Positions 7,763-17,202 of a stretch of 64,000 nucleotides of DNA are shown piece by piece. The notes beneath the pieces are model-generated. The model saw only the letters and a program-made list of their open reading frames with translations. It was not told where the DNA came from and did not search any database. The DNA lies in NCBI GenBank assembly GCA_016716385.1, contig JADJWL010000025.1, positions 992,001 to 1,056,000 on the forward strand, in the 5' to 3' direction. The position numbers and the translations under genes are program-made. The stretch is from Bryobacterales bacterium (lineage in GTDB: Bacteria > Acidobacteriota > Terriglobia > Bryobacterales > Bryobacteraceae). The number at the start of each line of letters is the position of its first letter. Positions within the stretch are counted from its first letter, which is position 1.

Positions 7763-9190
7763 TCAGTCGCGGCGGCGGGCGCCCGGCTTCGCGGCCGGGA
7801 CCTCCGCCGGCTTCACATTGATCAGTTCAACGGTGAGGTCCGAAACTCCGAGCCTGGTCTGGACCGAGCGCAGTACCGTCTCCCGCACGGCCTCATCCAG
7901 GTCTTGGTCGGCTTCATAATCCACGCGCAAGATCATCAGGTCGGAGGCCAGCCGCACGAAGAACTGCTTCAGAGAGGCGGACCGGTGGGGCCAGACTTCG
8001 AACAGCGGCCCCTCGACGCGGCCGCGGATTTCGACACGCAGGGAGTCCAGATCCTCGCGCGGGGGCGGTCCGACGGGCTTGAGGAGGGCTTCGCGGAGAG
8101 TGCGCAGCTCGTCGTCGCCGGTCACGCGCCGGACGTTGATCTCGGCCTTGCGGCCTGCAAGCCTGGCCAGTTCGGTCTCGGCCTCCCGGATGCGGGCCGT
8201 TTCCACCTCCCCAGTCACGACGAGGCGTACCCGTACCAGGTCGGGACGGATCAGCGGCTCCTGAAAGACAACCTCATCAGCCGGAATCAACTGGCGGACG
8301 ATATTGCGCACGGCGGTGCGTGCCTGAACCTCCTGCCGGAGTTGAAACAAAGCCTTCGTCAGCGGGACGAACACGAGCCCGAGCGCCACCAGAAGCATCG
8401 CGATGCGCCATCGCAGCTTGCCGATGATTCCGAACGAGCCCGAGAGCCCCGTGGCCTGGAAGACCTGGTACAGCACGTCGTGGTGGGCCCGCTCGAGAAC
8501 CAGGCGGTCAATCTCCTCGCGGACATCGCGCGAGTCCATCCGCAGGATCCAGAAGACGACGAACGCGCTGGCGATGATCGCGGCGAGGTTGGTGAAGAAC
8601 AGCAATCCGGCGCCGCCGATGATGGGTCCCTGCCATCCCGCCCCGACGCCGAAGCCCATGGTACACAATGGCGGCATGAGGGCCACGGCGACGGCGACAC
8701 CAGGGAGAGCGGTGACGCCGCCACCCGATCCGCCGCGAACGACGATCAGCGCGCCCGCGAAGCCGGAAAACAACGCGATCCCCAGATCCAACAGGTTTGG
8801 TCTGGTGCGGGCTAGAATTTCCGACGTCGCGGCGTGAAACGGCAGTATGGACACGATCGCAGCCGAGATGGCCAACGCCCCTAGAATGCTGACGATGAGG
8901 TTGAGGAGCGATTTCAGCCCGAGGTAGAGGTCGGCCGCGGCCAGCGCGAGGCCTGCCGCCAGGATCGGGCCCATCAACGGCGAGATCAACATCGCGCCGA
9001 TCACGACAGCGGGGCTGTCCTGAACGAGTCCCAGAGTGGCGATACCGGCGGACAAGGACAACTCCAGCCAGTAGTTGAGACTGAAGATCTCCGAGGATTC
9101 GAGCACCGCGCCGTAGATCTTTGGCTTGGCGCTCGGATCGACCCGAAGGAGATGCTCGATGGTTTCGCGGACGCTGCCCGCCGGCGTCAT
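7763..9190 (-). CDS. DUF389 family integral membrane protein
   Basis: A 475-residue inner-membrane protein. After a short soluble head, residues about 40-240 contain five to six membrane segments, including AVVIGAMLISPLMGPILAAG, which is diagnostic of DUF389 (TIGR00341-like) proteins. The C-terminal half is soluble after one more membrane segment near 270 and contains two repeats of about 80 residues, each ending in a LRVE/RLVV-type strand. Function of the family is not established. It is translationally coupled to the RraA-like gene by an ATGA overlap (9187-9190) and is the last gene of a five-gene minus-strand run. Confidence 0.85.
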   Translation of the reverse strand: MTPAGSVRETIEHLLRVDPSAKPKIYGAVLESSEIFSLNYWLELSLSAGIATLGLVQDSPAVVIGAMLISPLMGPILAAGLALAAADLYLGLKSLLNLIVSILGALAISAAIVSILPFHAATSEILARTRPNLLDLGIALFSGFAGALIVVRGGSGGGVTALPGVAVAVALMPPLCTMGFGVGAGWQGPIIGGAGLLFFTNLAAIIASAFVVFWILRMDSRDVREEIDRLVLERAHHDVLYQVFQATGLSGSFGIIGKLRWRIAMLLVALGLVFVPLTKALFQLRQEVQARTAVRNIVRQLIPADEVVFQEPLIRPDLVRVRLVVTGEVETARIREAETELARLAGRKAEINVRRVTGDDELRTLREALLKPVGPPPREDLDSLRVEIRGRVEGPLFEVWPHRSASLKQFFVRLASDLMILRVDYEADQDLDEAVRETVLRSVQTRLGVSDLTVELINVKPAEVPAAKPGARRRD

Positions 9191-9915
9191 CCCGATGCTC
9201 GCCCCCGCATGCGTACCCGCTCGCTCAACGTCTTCATGCGGCTCTGCGCTTCGTTCCGGGCGGCGGAAAAGCCGGCCACGTCTTTCGAGCCTGCTTTCAG
9301 AAAGTCCAGGATGACACCCTCGGCGGCGACGTACTCGTCCGCGGCACCGGCCACATCCGCTGCGATCTCGTCCGGGATGCTCGTGACACCGTTGGCGTCG
9401 CCATGGAGCAGCATGCCTGGGTGGACGGCGAGTCCGCCGACGCGCACCGGCACGTGAACATCGACGACGTGGCTATAGCCGTGCGAGCAATTGATGCCGG
9501 CTGAAAATGCAGGAAACCCGATGCGGCGCACCTGGTCAAGGTCACGCGCCGTACCCGACGTGATCAGACCGGCGGCTCCGAATGCCTGGTAGGTGGTGCA
9601 CATGATCTCGCCGAACGTGGCGGCGGCCGAAGGGTCGTCGAGGTCCTGAAATACCACCACGGCCGGGCCGGGCAGGGATCCGAACGCCTGCAACTGGTCG
9701 TCGAGCGAGCGGTAGACATCGCCATCGCGCCTGGGAAACGCGCACCGGATGGTCGCGGTGGAGGCGTAGCCCACCATGGGCGGCATCTCCGGGAAACAGG
9801 CGCGGATGCGGCTGTCCATATAGCCTTCGGTGCGTGGCCGGACTTCGAACAGTTCGATCACGTTGGCGATGGTCGGCGTATCGAAACGCCGCAGGCGGTC
9901 GAGCAGGTCTGTCAT
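9187..9915 (-). CDS. RraA family protein (HMG/CHA aldolase-like)
   Basis: A 242-residue member of the RraA/4-hydroxy-4-methyl-2-oxoglutarate aldolase family. It shows the N-terminal FDTPTIANVIELF, the central AAGLITSGTARDLDQVRRIGF with the conserved RD that holds the divalent metal and substrate, and GMLLHGDANGV with the acidic pair near the C-terminus. Members either cleave branched 2-oxoacids or, in E. coli, inhibit RNase E; the intact RD motif favours the enzymatic role. Its start lies 9 bp after the S41 protease stop and its stop overlaps the DUF389 start, so it is embedded in the operon. The substrate cannot be determined. Confidence 0.85.
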   Translation of the reverse strand: MTDLLDRLRRFDTPTIANVIELFEVRPRTEGYMDSRIRACFPEMPPMVGYASTATIRCAFPRRDGDVYRSLDDQLQAFGSLPGPAVVVFQDLDDPSAAATFGEIMCTTYQAFGAAGLITSGTARDLDQVRRIGFPAFSAGINCSHGYSHVVDVHVPVRVGGLAVHPGMLLHGDANGVTSIPDEIAADVAGAADEYVAAEGVILDFLKAGSKDVAGFSAARNEAQSRMKTLSERVRMRGRASG

Positions 9916-9924
9916 GTGGTTTCC

Positions 9925-11385
9925 CTATTGTAGCGGCGCTGCGAGAGCATCAAGCGCTTTGAGAATCACCGGATCGCGCTCCGCTTCCACCTCGTCGCCC
10001 TTCTCGACTCCGAAAGCGAGGTTGAAGATCTCGGTCTTGAGACGGTTGCGGATGTACTCGCGGTCATGCGACCACTCGCCCAGTCCCGGACGCACATTGC
10101 GTTGGGAGAGGAACACCTGGAACTCGTCGAGGATCTGAGGCGTGACCTGAAAGGAAGCATCGAGGCCGGGATGGGACTGCGTGTACTGTGTGGCGAACGT
10201 GGTGAAGGCGCCGCTGGCGTCGAGGAAGGCGCTGAGCCGGGTGTGGGGTCTCGGGAAGGCAATGTGGTCCGGCTCGATGCCGCCTCCCCCGCGAACGCGG
10301 CGTCCGGAGGCGGTACGGAATTCGCCGCCGGATTGTGCGGCGCGCTCGGACAAGGCGAATGCCTTGCCGAGAGGCTTCTGGATGGAACGGCCGGAGGGCG
10401 TGTAGTAGAGCGACGTGGTGAGTGCGAGACCCGCGTTGTCAGAGAGCGGGAAGACGGACTCGACCAGCCCTTTTCCGTAACTCGGCTCGCCGACGACGAC
10501 GCCGCGGTCGTGGTCCTGAAGCGAGCCGGCAACGATCTCCGAAGCGCTTGCGCTACGTCCGTTCAACAGGACGGCGACCGGGAACGTGTACGGCCGGTTG
10601 CCTTCGGGGACCTTTTCAACATGCTCGCCGGTTCGCCGGCCGCGGGCGGTGAGGATGCTTTGTCCGGGCTGGAGGAACAAGGACGCGGTCTCGAGCGCCG
10701 CGGGAACGAGGCCTCCCGGGTTGTTTCGCAGGTCGAGGACGAGCCCCTTCAGCGAATGTCCGCCGAGTTTCTCGATCCCCTCGCGGATCTGGGGCCCCGT
10801 CTTCTCGTCGAAGCTGCTGACGCGGAGATACCCGACGCCTTCCTTCAGGTGAAAGACCCGCTCCACCGGCGGGGATTGCATCTGCTCGGGCACCATGACG
10901 AACGTCAGGATGCGGGCGTTGCCGGGGCGCCGGACTTCGAGCCGCGCCGATCCCTGGCGCGATTGCCCGAGTAGGGCGATCAATTGCTCCATTTCCAGGC
11001 GGTCTATGGCGTAGCCGTTAAGAGACACGAGTTCATCGCCCGGCGCCAGCCCGGCGCGCGACGATGGCGTCCCTGGCAGGGTCTGGAGGAAGATCACGCG
11101 CCCCGGCAGGACGCTGACGACCGAACCGAAGCCTTTCTGTGTGGACGTCTGGAGTTGCTTCAGTTGATCGAACTGGGCCGGATCGAGAAACACCGAGTGC
11201 GGGTCGAGGCCGCGCAACATCCCGGGGATCGCGCCTTCGTAGAACGCCTTCTGCGAGTCGATCGGGTCGGCGTTTAGGGATTCGATCGCCGCGAAGACGC
11301 CGGCGAACTCACGGACAAGCGATTCGATCTCATCGGCGGCGGCGGGGACAGCGAGGGCCAATAAGACACAGAAGAAGCGCCGCAT
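9925..11385 (-). CDS. Secreted S41 family C-terminal processing peptidase
   Basis: A 486-residue exported serine protease. A signal peptide (MRRFFCVLLALAVPAAA) is followed by a helical segment, a PDZ domain at about residues 85-160 (SRAGLAPGDELVSLNG), and the S41 core with LVLDLRNNPGGLV. The catalytic Ser lies in NGRSASASEIVAG (about residue 279) and the Lys in SYGKG (about residue 303). CtpA-type enzymes trim periplasmic protein C-termini. A region near residue 345 containing GRRVRGGGGIEPD is typical of the family. It starts 73 bp after the preceding gene in the minus-strand run; a hairpin lies in that gap. Confidence 0.92.
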   Translation of the reverse strand: MRRFFCVLLALAVPAAADEIESLVREFAGVFAAIESLNADPIDSQKAFYEGAIPGMLRGLDPHSVFLDPAQFDQLKQLQTSTQKGFGSVVSVLPGRVIFLQTLPGTPSSRAGLAPGDELVSLNGYAIDRLEMEQLIALLGQSRQGSARLEVRRPGNARILTFVMVPEQMQSPPVERVFHLKEGVGYLRVSSFDEKTGPQIREGIEKLGGHSLKGLVLDLRNNPGGLVPAALETASLFLQPGQSILTARGRRTGEHVEKVPEGNRPYTFPVAVLLNGRSASASEIVAGSLQDHDRGVVVGEPSYGKGLVESVFPLSDNAGLALTTSLYYTPSGRSIQKPLGKAFALSERAAQSGGEFRTASGRRVRGGGGIEPDHIAFPRPHTRLSAFLDASGAFTTFATQYTQSHPGLDASFQVTPQILDEFQVFLSQRNVRPGLGEWSHDREYIRNRLKTEIFNLAFGVEKGDEVEAERDPVILKALDALAAPLQ

Positions 11386-11407
11386 GCGGTAGTCTTTCTA
11401 TGGTAAC

Positions 11408-11440
11408 AGCCGTATCGAGGCTGCTAGCCGATACGCGGCT
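11408..11440. other. Imperfect inverted repeat between two minus-strand genes
   Basis: AGCCGTATCG (11408-11417) pairs with CGATACGCGGCT (11429-11440) with a 2-base bulge, around an 11-base loop. It sits in the 73-bp gap before the S41 protease. No T-run follows on the minus strand, so it is more likely an mRNA-processing or stability element than a strong terminator. Confidence 0.4.
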
Positions 11441-11458
11441 CGTCACGCCGTTCCCGTT

Positions 11459-12205
11459 CTACGGCGCCGCCCAGAGTCCCAGCTTCTCGATCGCGCGTCC
11501 TTCGGCGGGCCGGACTTGATCGGCGGCGATGACGGGCAACACTTCAATGCGGTCGATCAGCGTGGAATCCGGCTGAAGCCAGATCTTGACGCCGAGAGAC
11601 CAGTCCTCCCGGGCGCGGGATGGAACGTAGCGGGACGCCACCAGACGGGCGACGTCGCGGTCATCGGCGGTGGGGGCTTTGGGCGAGAGGAACACGAAAG
11701 ATTCGCCGCCGCCCACGATCCAGTGCGCCGTGCAGTAATGCGTACAAAGATCCATCGGATCGACAAGACCGGCGGCGCGGCTGGCGAGGAACTCCCACAC
11801 GTTGGCGGGATTGGGCAAACGCACCGTCATCGATCGCACGCGCTGCTTGATCCCGAGGCGCGGCATCGTGGGGTCGATCTCGTAATCGAGCCACATGCGG
11901 TAGCTGAGGAACTCGTTCCGGACCTCGTACACTTCGGCGACGGGGCCGCGGCGCTTGAAGGAACGGTACTCACTGAGTCGCTCGGTGAACTGGCCGGTCT
12001 CGTTGGACAAGCCGAAGATTTCACGCGGGAGTCCGAAGTGCTTGTGGACCTCGGAACGAGGCCATCCGTTCAGCGTCTTGCGGGGGGCTCCGACGATGGC
12101 ACCCGACGAAGTGAGGATCAGGCCACCACCGTTGACTTCGAAGGCTGGCTTGTCCGCCGCCCACGCAGCGCCGCACAGCAGGAACACGAGCATCGCGCGG
12201 CTCAT
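11459..12205 (-). CDS. Secreted protein of unknown function
   Basis: A 248-residue protein with a clear signal peptide (MSRAMLVFLLCGAAWA). The mature chain has features such as GLILTSSGAIVGAP and MDLCTHYCTAHWIVGGG, with two Cys four residues apart; I cannot assign a family. The start codon overlaps the stop of the double-FAD oxidoreductase (ATGA, 12202-12205), so the two are translationally coupled and probably work in the same periplasmic process. No catalytic motif is evident. Ordinary codon use for the window. Confidence 0.75.
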   Translation of the reverse strand: MSRAMLVFLLCGAAWAADKPAFEVNGGGLILTSSGAIVGAPRKTLNGWPRSEVHKHFGLPREIFGLSNETGQFTERLSEYRSFKRRGPVAEVYEVRNEFLSYRMWLDYEIDPTMPRLGIKQRVRSMTVRLPNPANVWEFLASRAAGLVDPMDLCTHYCTAHWIVGGGESFVFLSPKAPTADDRDVARLVASRYVPSRAREDWSLGVKIWLQPDSTLIDRIEVLPVIAADQVRPAEGRAIEKLGLWAAP

Positions 12206-15090
12206 CGCTGCACTTCTTTCGCCTGCAGAACCGCCGCGGCATGGCGCGCGAAGTGGCCGCGAAGGTCGGTCTTGAAACTCTCAAGTAGTTTCCGGGCAAG
12301 CCCGTTGTAGTCGCCGCAGCGGTAGAGAGCGCGTGCCAGGTTCAGTTCCCGCAGGGCGACGGCGCGGTCGGCGCTCTGGCTCGTCCGGAGTCCATTGCGT
12401 TCGCGCGCGAGTTCGACCGTGGAGTTGACGTGGCCGGTCATGCCCGGCTTTGCAAGCAAATCCGCCAGGGGCTTGGCAGCGCGGGGATCGGCAAACCGTT
12501 CCAGGGCCAGTGCGACGGCGCGATGGTGGGAGAAGGCGGACGAGGCGTCCAGCTCCGGCAGCTTCTTCAGGATGGCGTCGACCGCGCGCGGATCGCCCGC
12601 GCGTCCGAGCGCGAGGATGAGCGTATCGACTTCGCTCACGGCGCGCCCGAATTGGGTGCCGATGCGCTCCCAACTGTAATCCCAGCCCTTGTCCCAGGGC
12701 CGCTGTTCCAATCCGGCGAGCAAGGTATCGGCGCCGGTACGGTCGCCCATCACGCCCAATACGAGGGCGTACGTCATCTTGTCGTCGCCGGAAGCATTTG
12801 CGTAAGCGCTTCGCAACAGCGGCAGAGCCTGTTCGGGATGCGCCAGAAGGACGGCCGCGCCCTCGAACTCATCCTTGACGGTCTCGACCGCTTCCGCAAT
12901 CCGCTCCGGGGGCAAGGGATGGGAATCGCCCTCCTCCAGCACGCGCTCGGGGACAATGCCGAGCTTCACCAGCTCACGCTGCAGCGACCGCACGTCAAGA
13001 GATCGCAGGGCGCGGCCGTCGGCGATGGCGGCGATGGTGCCGGCGGCGAACCCCTGGTTCTGGATGTCGGCCTGCATGCGCGTGAGCGGGACGGCGTCGC
13101 GGTGAACGCTGATGCCGAGGCCGGTCACGAGCATGCCCTCCAGCCCCTTGGGCAGAAGGCAGCGGAGCGGGATGTTCACCGGAATGCCCTCCTTGTCAGG
13201 ATGCTCGAGCAGGAAGTAGGGGTCGGTTGTGTACCCGTGTGTATCGAAGTTCGAATAGGCGGTGGAGATCGTGTCCGGATACTTACGCTCGTTGACCTGG
13301 TCGAGAATCGTCATTTCGAAGTCGCCGACGATGCGGCGGCGCTCGCGGCTGGCAATCAACTGGCCGAGGTCAAAGCGCGAGGCGTGCTTGTCCTTGGCAT
13401 AGACGAAGACGTGCCAGACGTCGCGGATGTCGGACTCATCGACGATAGTGAAGTCAGTGTTGCTACCCCCGGGTTTGAGACTGATGGCGGCGACACCCGC
13501 GCCCTGGTGGGCGAACTCGCTGGCGTCAGTGTCCATGGTCATGGCTCCCGCGGGAGCGGCCACGTCGGCGTTACCGGTGGAGTCGATGACGGTCTTGGCC
13601 AGCACGACCCCGCGCCCGGCGGGCGTCACGACGACGACGCCGGTGACGCGGCCATCACGCACGAGGGCGCCCGCGCCCATCGAGCCGAACCAGAGGTCGC
13701 CGCCTGCCTCGCGCAACGAGCGGCGCCACCATTCGGCTTTCTGAATAGGGTCCCAGCCCCTGCCAGTGACTGGTACTTCACCGGTGAAGCCGCCGCGGTT
13801 GCCCCAGTAGTAGCGGTTGACCCTGCCCTGTGTCCCCTGGCCGCCAAGTCCGGCGAGATATTCGACGACGAGCGTGCGCGCCCGACGGCGGGCGGCGCCG
13901 ATGCCCGCGGGCGCTCCGCCGGTCCCGCCTCCGACGACGACCACATCGTAGGTTCCGAGGATCGGTAGCGCGCGCGCCGGAGACTCCACGGTGGGTGCTC
14001 CAGCGAACCGGGGGCGGTCCTCGGAAAACAGTTCGCGCACTTCGCCGCGGTCAATGCTGCCCTCGAGCCCGGCTGAGACCCGGGCCTGCCGGATGCGCGG
14101 CACGCGCCTGGCCTCGTCCGCCGCGGCGGTGCCGATGCGGCCGCCTGCGTCCATCAGCGCCAGCGGACGCATCAGCGCTTCCGCCTCATCGCGCGGCAGG
14201 TCCGCACAGCCGCCGAGAACGTAGAGTCGAGGGATGCCAGCCGGACGGAACGCGCCGATGTCCGGACCGCTACCCTGGACCGGATCGGGCGGGATTTCGA
14301 AGATCTCCTCAGTCAGGGCGATGTCGTCGTCGCGGTTGGTGAGGTCGCGGACCAGTTGCTCCGCTTCGGCGAAGGAGGCGAAGGAGCCGCCCTCCATTGG
14401 TACAGTGACTTTGTACTCGATGACCCCGACGCGGTCGGCATCGGGTGTCTCATCGACCGGGAAGGCGATGCGGAGGTCACGCGACTCGATGCCGGGGCCC
14501 CGGTTTGCAACGTTGTTCAGCACATAGCGGCGGAACATGCGGGGGCCCGTGGGGTATGGAGCGAACTTCGCCCCCGCCAGGCGCGCAACCGTGGCACGTT
14601 CGGTGGCATCGATCACAGTCCTGGCCAGGACCGCCTGGCGGCCGGAGCGGTTTGCCACGACCACGCCGGCAAGCTGGCCTGAGGCGTCGCGCAGGACATC
14701 GGTGACGGCAGTGCCGTAGAGAAACTCAATCCCCGCCTTCAGTAGCACGTCATCCAGCGTCTTCTTGACGTGCAAGGGACGCGCGAGGCCTCCTCGCCCG
14801 GTCAACGGGTCATCGAACAGCGTCCGGGCGAGCGGCGTCCGGGGCGTCTCACCTTCCTCCAGCCAGAGCCGCATCTTGGCGGCCATGTCTTCTCCGAGGT
14901 AGGGACGCGGGGCGGCAAGGAACACCTTGGCGCCCTTTGCCTGAGCCGCCAGTGCAGCCGAGACGGCGCCCGTGGACCCGCCGATGACGACGACGTCGAC
15001 GTCCCACAGAACCGGGATCTTCCGGGGAGATTCCAAGACTGCTGCCTGCGCTGCAACGCAGATCAACAAGGCCGCCGAGAGTACTCGCAT
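12202..15090 (-). CDS. Exported double FAD-dependent oxidoreductase with C-terminal HEAT-like region
   Basis: A 962-residue exported flavoprotein. After a signal peptide come two complete copies of an FAD-binding oxidoreductase module of the PF12831 type. The first dinucleotide motif is VVVIGGSTGAVSAALAAQ at about residue 35 and the second VVVVGGGTGGAPAGIGAARR at about residue 380, the latter followed by GLGGQGTQGRVNRYYWGN. The final 170 residues are helical repeats (for example DTLILALGRAGDPRAVDAIL) resembling HEAT repeats. Proteins of this type are common in Solibacter- and planctomycete-like genomes and are presumed to act on sugars or other organics; the substrate is unknown. First gene of the minus-strand run. 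Confidence 0.85.
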   Translation of the reverse strand: MRVLSAALLICVAAQAAVLESPRKIPVLWDVDVVVIGGSTGAVSAALAAQAKGAKVFLAAPRPYLGEDMAAKMRLWLEEGETPRTPLARTLFDDPLTGRGGLARPLHVKKTLDDVLLKAGIEFLYGTAVTDVLRDASGQLAGVVVANRSGRQAVLARTVIDATERATVARLAGAKFAPYPTGPRMFRRYVLNNVANRGPGIESRDLRIAFPVDETPDADRVGVIEYKVTVPMEGGSFASFAEAEQLVRDLTNRDDDIALTEEIFEIPPDPVQGSGPDIGAFRPAGIPRLYVLGGCADLPRDEAEALMRPLALMDAGGRIGTAAADEARRVPRIRQARVSAGLEGSIDRGEVRELFSEDRPRFAGAPTVESPARALPILGTYDVVVVGGGTGGAPAGIGAARRRARTLVVEYLAGLGGQGTQGRVNRYYWGNRGGFTGEVPVTGRGWDPIQKAEWWRRSLREAGGDLWFGSMGAGALVRDGRVTGVVVVTPAGRGVVLAKTVIDSTGNADVAAPAGAMTMDTDASEFAHQGAGVAAISLKPGGSNTDFTIVDESDIRDVWHVFVYAKDKHASRFDLGQLIASRERRRIVGDFEMTILDQVNERKYPDTISTAYSNFDTHGYTTDPYFLLEHPDKEGIPVNIPLRCLLPKGLEGMLVTGLGISVHRDAVPLTRMQADIQNQGFAAGTIAAIADGRALRSLDVRSLQRELVKLGIVPERVLEEGDSHPLPPERIAEAVETVKDEFEGAAVLLAHPEQALPLLRSAYANASGDDKMTYALVLGVMGDRTGADTLLAGLEQRPWDKGWDYSWERIGTQFGRAVSEVDTLILALGRAGDPRAVDAILKKLPELDASSAFSHHRAVALALERFADPRAAKPLADLLAKPGMTGHVNSTVELARERNGLRTSQSADRAVALRELNLARALYRCGDYNGLARKLLESFKTDLRGHFARHAAAVLQAKEVQR

Positions 15091-15115
15091 CGCTTCTTAA
15101 GCTACCAAACCCCCG

Positions 15116-15123
15116 TGATACGA
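15116..15123 (+). promoter_or_regulatory. Extended -10 element overlapping the first ATG of the esterase gene
   Basis: TGATACGA(T) at 15116-15124 forms TG-n-TACGAT; transcription would start near 15130, between the ATG at 15123 and the ATG at 15135. It therefore argues for the second ATG and for a leader of only a few bases. Same ten bases as at 1349-1358. Confidence 0.35.
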
Positions 15124-15134
15124 TGCGTAGCGTC

Positions 15135-15935
15135 ATGTGGACCACGATGCCACTCCTGCTGCTGACCGCGTTTGCTTTTGCCGCCGAGCCGGAACCGATC
15201 CCGCTGTGGCCGGACCGGACCCCGGCAGGCGAGGCCGTGGAGGAGAGCGTGCGGGTGACACCCGCGGGGGAGCGGGTGGTTTCCGATGTACACCGGCCGT
15301 CGATCACACCGTATCTGCCGCCCAAGGGCGAGGCGGCCGCGGTGATCATCTCGCCCGGAGGCGGGCACCGCGAACTCTGGATGGATCACGAAGGGCACAA
15401 TGCGGCCCGGTGGCTGAGCGAACGTGGTGTGGCGGCGTTCGTGCTGCGCTACCGGCTGGCGCGGGGCCAGGGGTCGTCTTATGCGATCGAAGGCCACGCG
15501 CTCGCGGATATGCAGCAAGCAATCCGCGTGGTCCGCGAGCGGGCAGCGTCGCTGGGCGTGGATCCGGCGCGTGTCGGCGTCATGGGCTTTTCGGCGGGTG
15601 GAGAACTGGCGGCGCTGGCCAGCGTCCGGTATGACGCGGAGACGAAGCCCGCGTTTCAGGCGCTGGTCTACCCGGCGATCCCGCGGGACATGACGTTACC
15701 CAAGGACACGCCGCCCGCATTTCTCGTCTGCGGCGAGGACGACCGGCAGAACATTTCGCAAGGGCTGCCCGAACTATATCTGGCGTTGAAGCGGGCGGGG
15801 GCGTCGGCGGAATTGCATGTCTATGCGAGGACGGGGCACGGATTCGGAGTCCGCGCCCGCAACCGGACTCCGGCGGGCGCATGGCTCGCCCGGTTTCACG
15901 AATGGCTTGGGGCGCGGGATCTGCTCGGGCGGTGA
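15135..15935 (+). CDS. Exported alpha/beta hydrolase (esterase/acetyl-xylan esterase-like)
   Basis: A 266-residue alpha/beta hydrolase with a signal peptide (MWTTMPLLLLTAFAFAAEPE). It has the oxyanion segment ISPGGGHREL, the nucleophile elbow VGVMGFSAGGELAA (Ser), FLVCGEDD with the acid, and the His in ARTGHGFG. The domain order matches BD-FAE/endo-xylanase-linked esterases that deacetylate plant polysaccharides; other ester substrates remain possible. I prefer the ATG at 15135 over 15123 because the predicted -10 overlaps the latter and the signal peptide then starts cleanly. It diverges from the double-FAD gene (44 bp between starts). Confidence 0.82.
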   Translation: MWTTMPLLLLTAFAFAAEPEPIPLWPDRTPAGEAVEESVRVTPAGERVVSDVHRPSITPYLPPKGEAAAVIISPGGGHRELWMDHEGHNAARWLSERGVAAFVLRYRLARGQGSSYAIEGHALADMQQAIRVVRERAASLGVDPARVGVMGFSAGGELAALASVRYDAETKPAFQALVYPAIPRDMTLPKDTPPAFLVCGEDDRQNISQGLPELYLALKRAGASAELHVYARTGHGFGVRARNRTPAGAWLARFHEWLGARDLLGR

Positions 15936-15940
15936 CACAG

Positions 15941-15969
15941 GAGCCCGGAACGCAGGCGATCCCGGGCTC
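15941..15969. terminator. Bidirectional terminator-like hairpin
   Basis: GAGCCCGG (15941-15948) pairs perfectly with CCGGGCTC (15962-15969) over a 13-base loop, between the convergent hydrolase and secreted-protein genes. TCTCT follows on the plus strand; no long U-run. Confidence 0.6.
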
Positions 15970-15983
15970 TCTGGCAGTACGAA

Positions 15984-16874
15984 CTATCGGACGTCGCCGT
16001 CGTCGACAACACACTCCACCTCACGTCCGACGTCGAGGTGAATCCCGTAGAAGGCGTTGGCGGGGACGGTAATCGTGGTGGTCCTGTCCGCAACGGCCGC
16101 CGCGGACTGGTGAGCAAACTGTCCGGAGGCCGGGTTGCCGCTCGGAGCCTCGGCATAGTCCTGTACCTTCACGTTGCGATTCTGCGGATTCAGCGGGTCG
16201 TAGCTGAAGATGAAGCCATCATTCAAAGCAATCGTGATCGTCACCATGCCGCCTACCGGTGCTGAGAAGGTAGCGGTCCCAGCCAGGTGGATTTGTCCGG
16301 CGAGAAGATTGGCGCTCAAACCAGCCGTGTATGGGGTGTAGGTAGCCCAGTTTGCCGTACCTTGCGTGTTGTACCGAGGGCCAGCGGACCAGGCCGATTC
16401 CTGCTGGTAGCACTTCTGGGGATCGCTGAAGACGAAGGTGACGTGGCTGACGCCGTAGTTCCTGTTGTTCTTCGGATTGACGGGCGCGGTGAGGTCGTAG
16501 TCCGACGTGACTGCCGGGTTGTAGCGATAGACGCCGGCGCCCGGCCCCCCTTTTACGATTACCGCGCACACGGGATAGTCCGAGGTCCAGTTGAAGGACT
16601 GCCCGCCATGGCTGTTGGAGATGGTGATGACGTTTCCGGCGTGGGAGTATTGGCCGTCCTTGCCGGCCCGGTCCCAGTCGTCCACCTTGTAGGCGAAATC
16701 GCCGCAGTTGTCAGCGTAATACGCTTCAGCCGCCGCATTGCCGGATTGCCACTGGCTTTGTCCAATGATCGTCGGAGCAACGGAGGCAGCGTAAGAAGCG
16801 CCAGCCGACAGCGAGACTGCGAGAGTGGCAGCGCGAAGCAGGGATAAAACTCTGTTCTTTTCGTTCGAAAGCAC
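15984..16874 (-). CDS. Secreted surface-type protein of unknown function
   Basis: A 296-residue protein with a signal peptide (LLRAATLAVSLSAGASYAA). The stretch CAVIVKGGPGAGVYRYNP followed by DLTAPVNPKNNRNYGVSH is a pattern I know from bacterial surface or adhesin-like secreted proteins, where similar Gly-Gly and NPKNG-type motifs recur. The C-terminal part contains strand-rich segments. The start is a GTG at 16874 preceded by GGAGGAG; the open frame continues upstream to 17303 but that stretch has no coding character. No enzyme motif is evident. Convergent with the hydrolase gene and monocistronic. Confidence 0.7.
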   Translation of the reverse strand: MLSNEKNRVLSLLRAATLAVSLSAGASYAASVAPTIIGQSQWQSGNAAAEAYYADNCGDFAYKVDDWDRAGKDGQYSHAGNVITISNSHGGQSFNWTSDYPVCAVIVKGGPGAGVYRYNPAVTSDYDLTAPVNPKNNRNYGVSHVTFVFSDPQKCYQQESAWSAGPRYNTQGTANWATYTPYTAGLSANLLAGQIHLAGTATFSAPVGGMVTITIALNDGFIFSYDPLNPQNRNVKVQDYAEAPSGNPASGQFAHQSAAAVADRTTTITVPANAFYGIHLDVGREVECVVDDGDVR

Positions 16875-17202
16875 GTTTAGGGTCTCCTCCGGAACGGTCA
16901 CGCTGCCAAGTGCCGCGTTGTAAGTCCGTTCGCTTTGGCCAGTATCCTTTGGCGGCTGTGGACCGGCAAGATCCAGGACGTACACGTATCCGTTCCAGTA
17001 CCGGCGTACTATCGCTGTCGCCGTCGGGGATCGTCGGCCTTGAGGGTCTCTTGGACTAAGGTGAGTTCGCCAGCCACGCGCCACATTTGCCTTAGGGGCG
17101 GCTCTAAGTCTGCTGACCTGGGCGATAGAGCCCGTAGGACTCCATCTCATTTTTCCGGGCGAACGTGTATGCTCGAAAGGACATTCGCCGGTGGAGGGAA
17201 CG
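16875..17202. other. Intergenic region between divergent genes
   Basis: A 328-bp gap between the secreted protein (minus) and the Tat aminotransferase (plus). I see no gene, tRNA or recognised riboswitch. It must hold two divergent promoters; TATGCT at 17168-17173 is a possible -10 for the plus-strand gene. A 6-bp inverted repeat GGCGAA/TTCGCC flanks that position. Confidence 0.5.

Noticed and set aside
12430..13968. 512-codon plus-strand frame
   Set aside because: Antisense to the double-FAD gene, with no ribosome site and no recognisable motif.
16875..17202. Cyclic-di-GMP or cobalamin riboswitch
   Set aside because: The gap was read on both strands; the conserved core sequences of these classes are not present.
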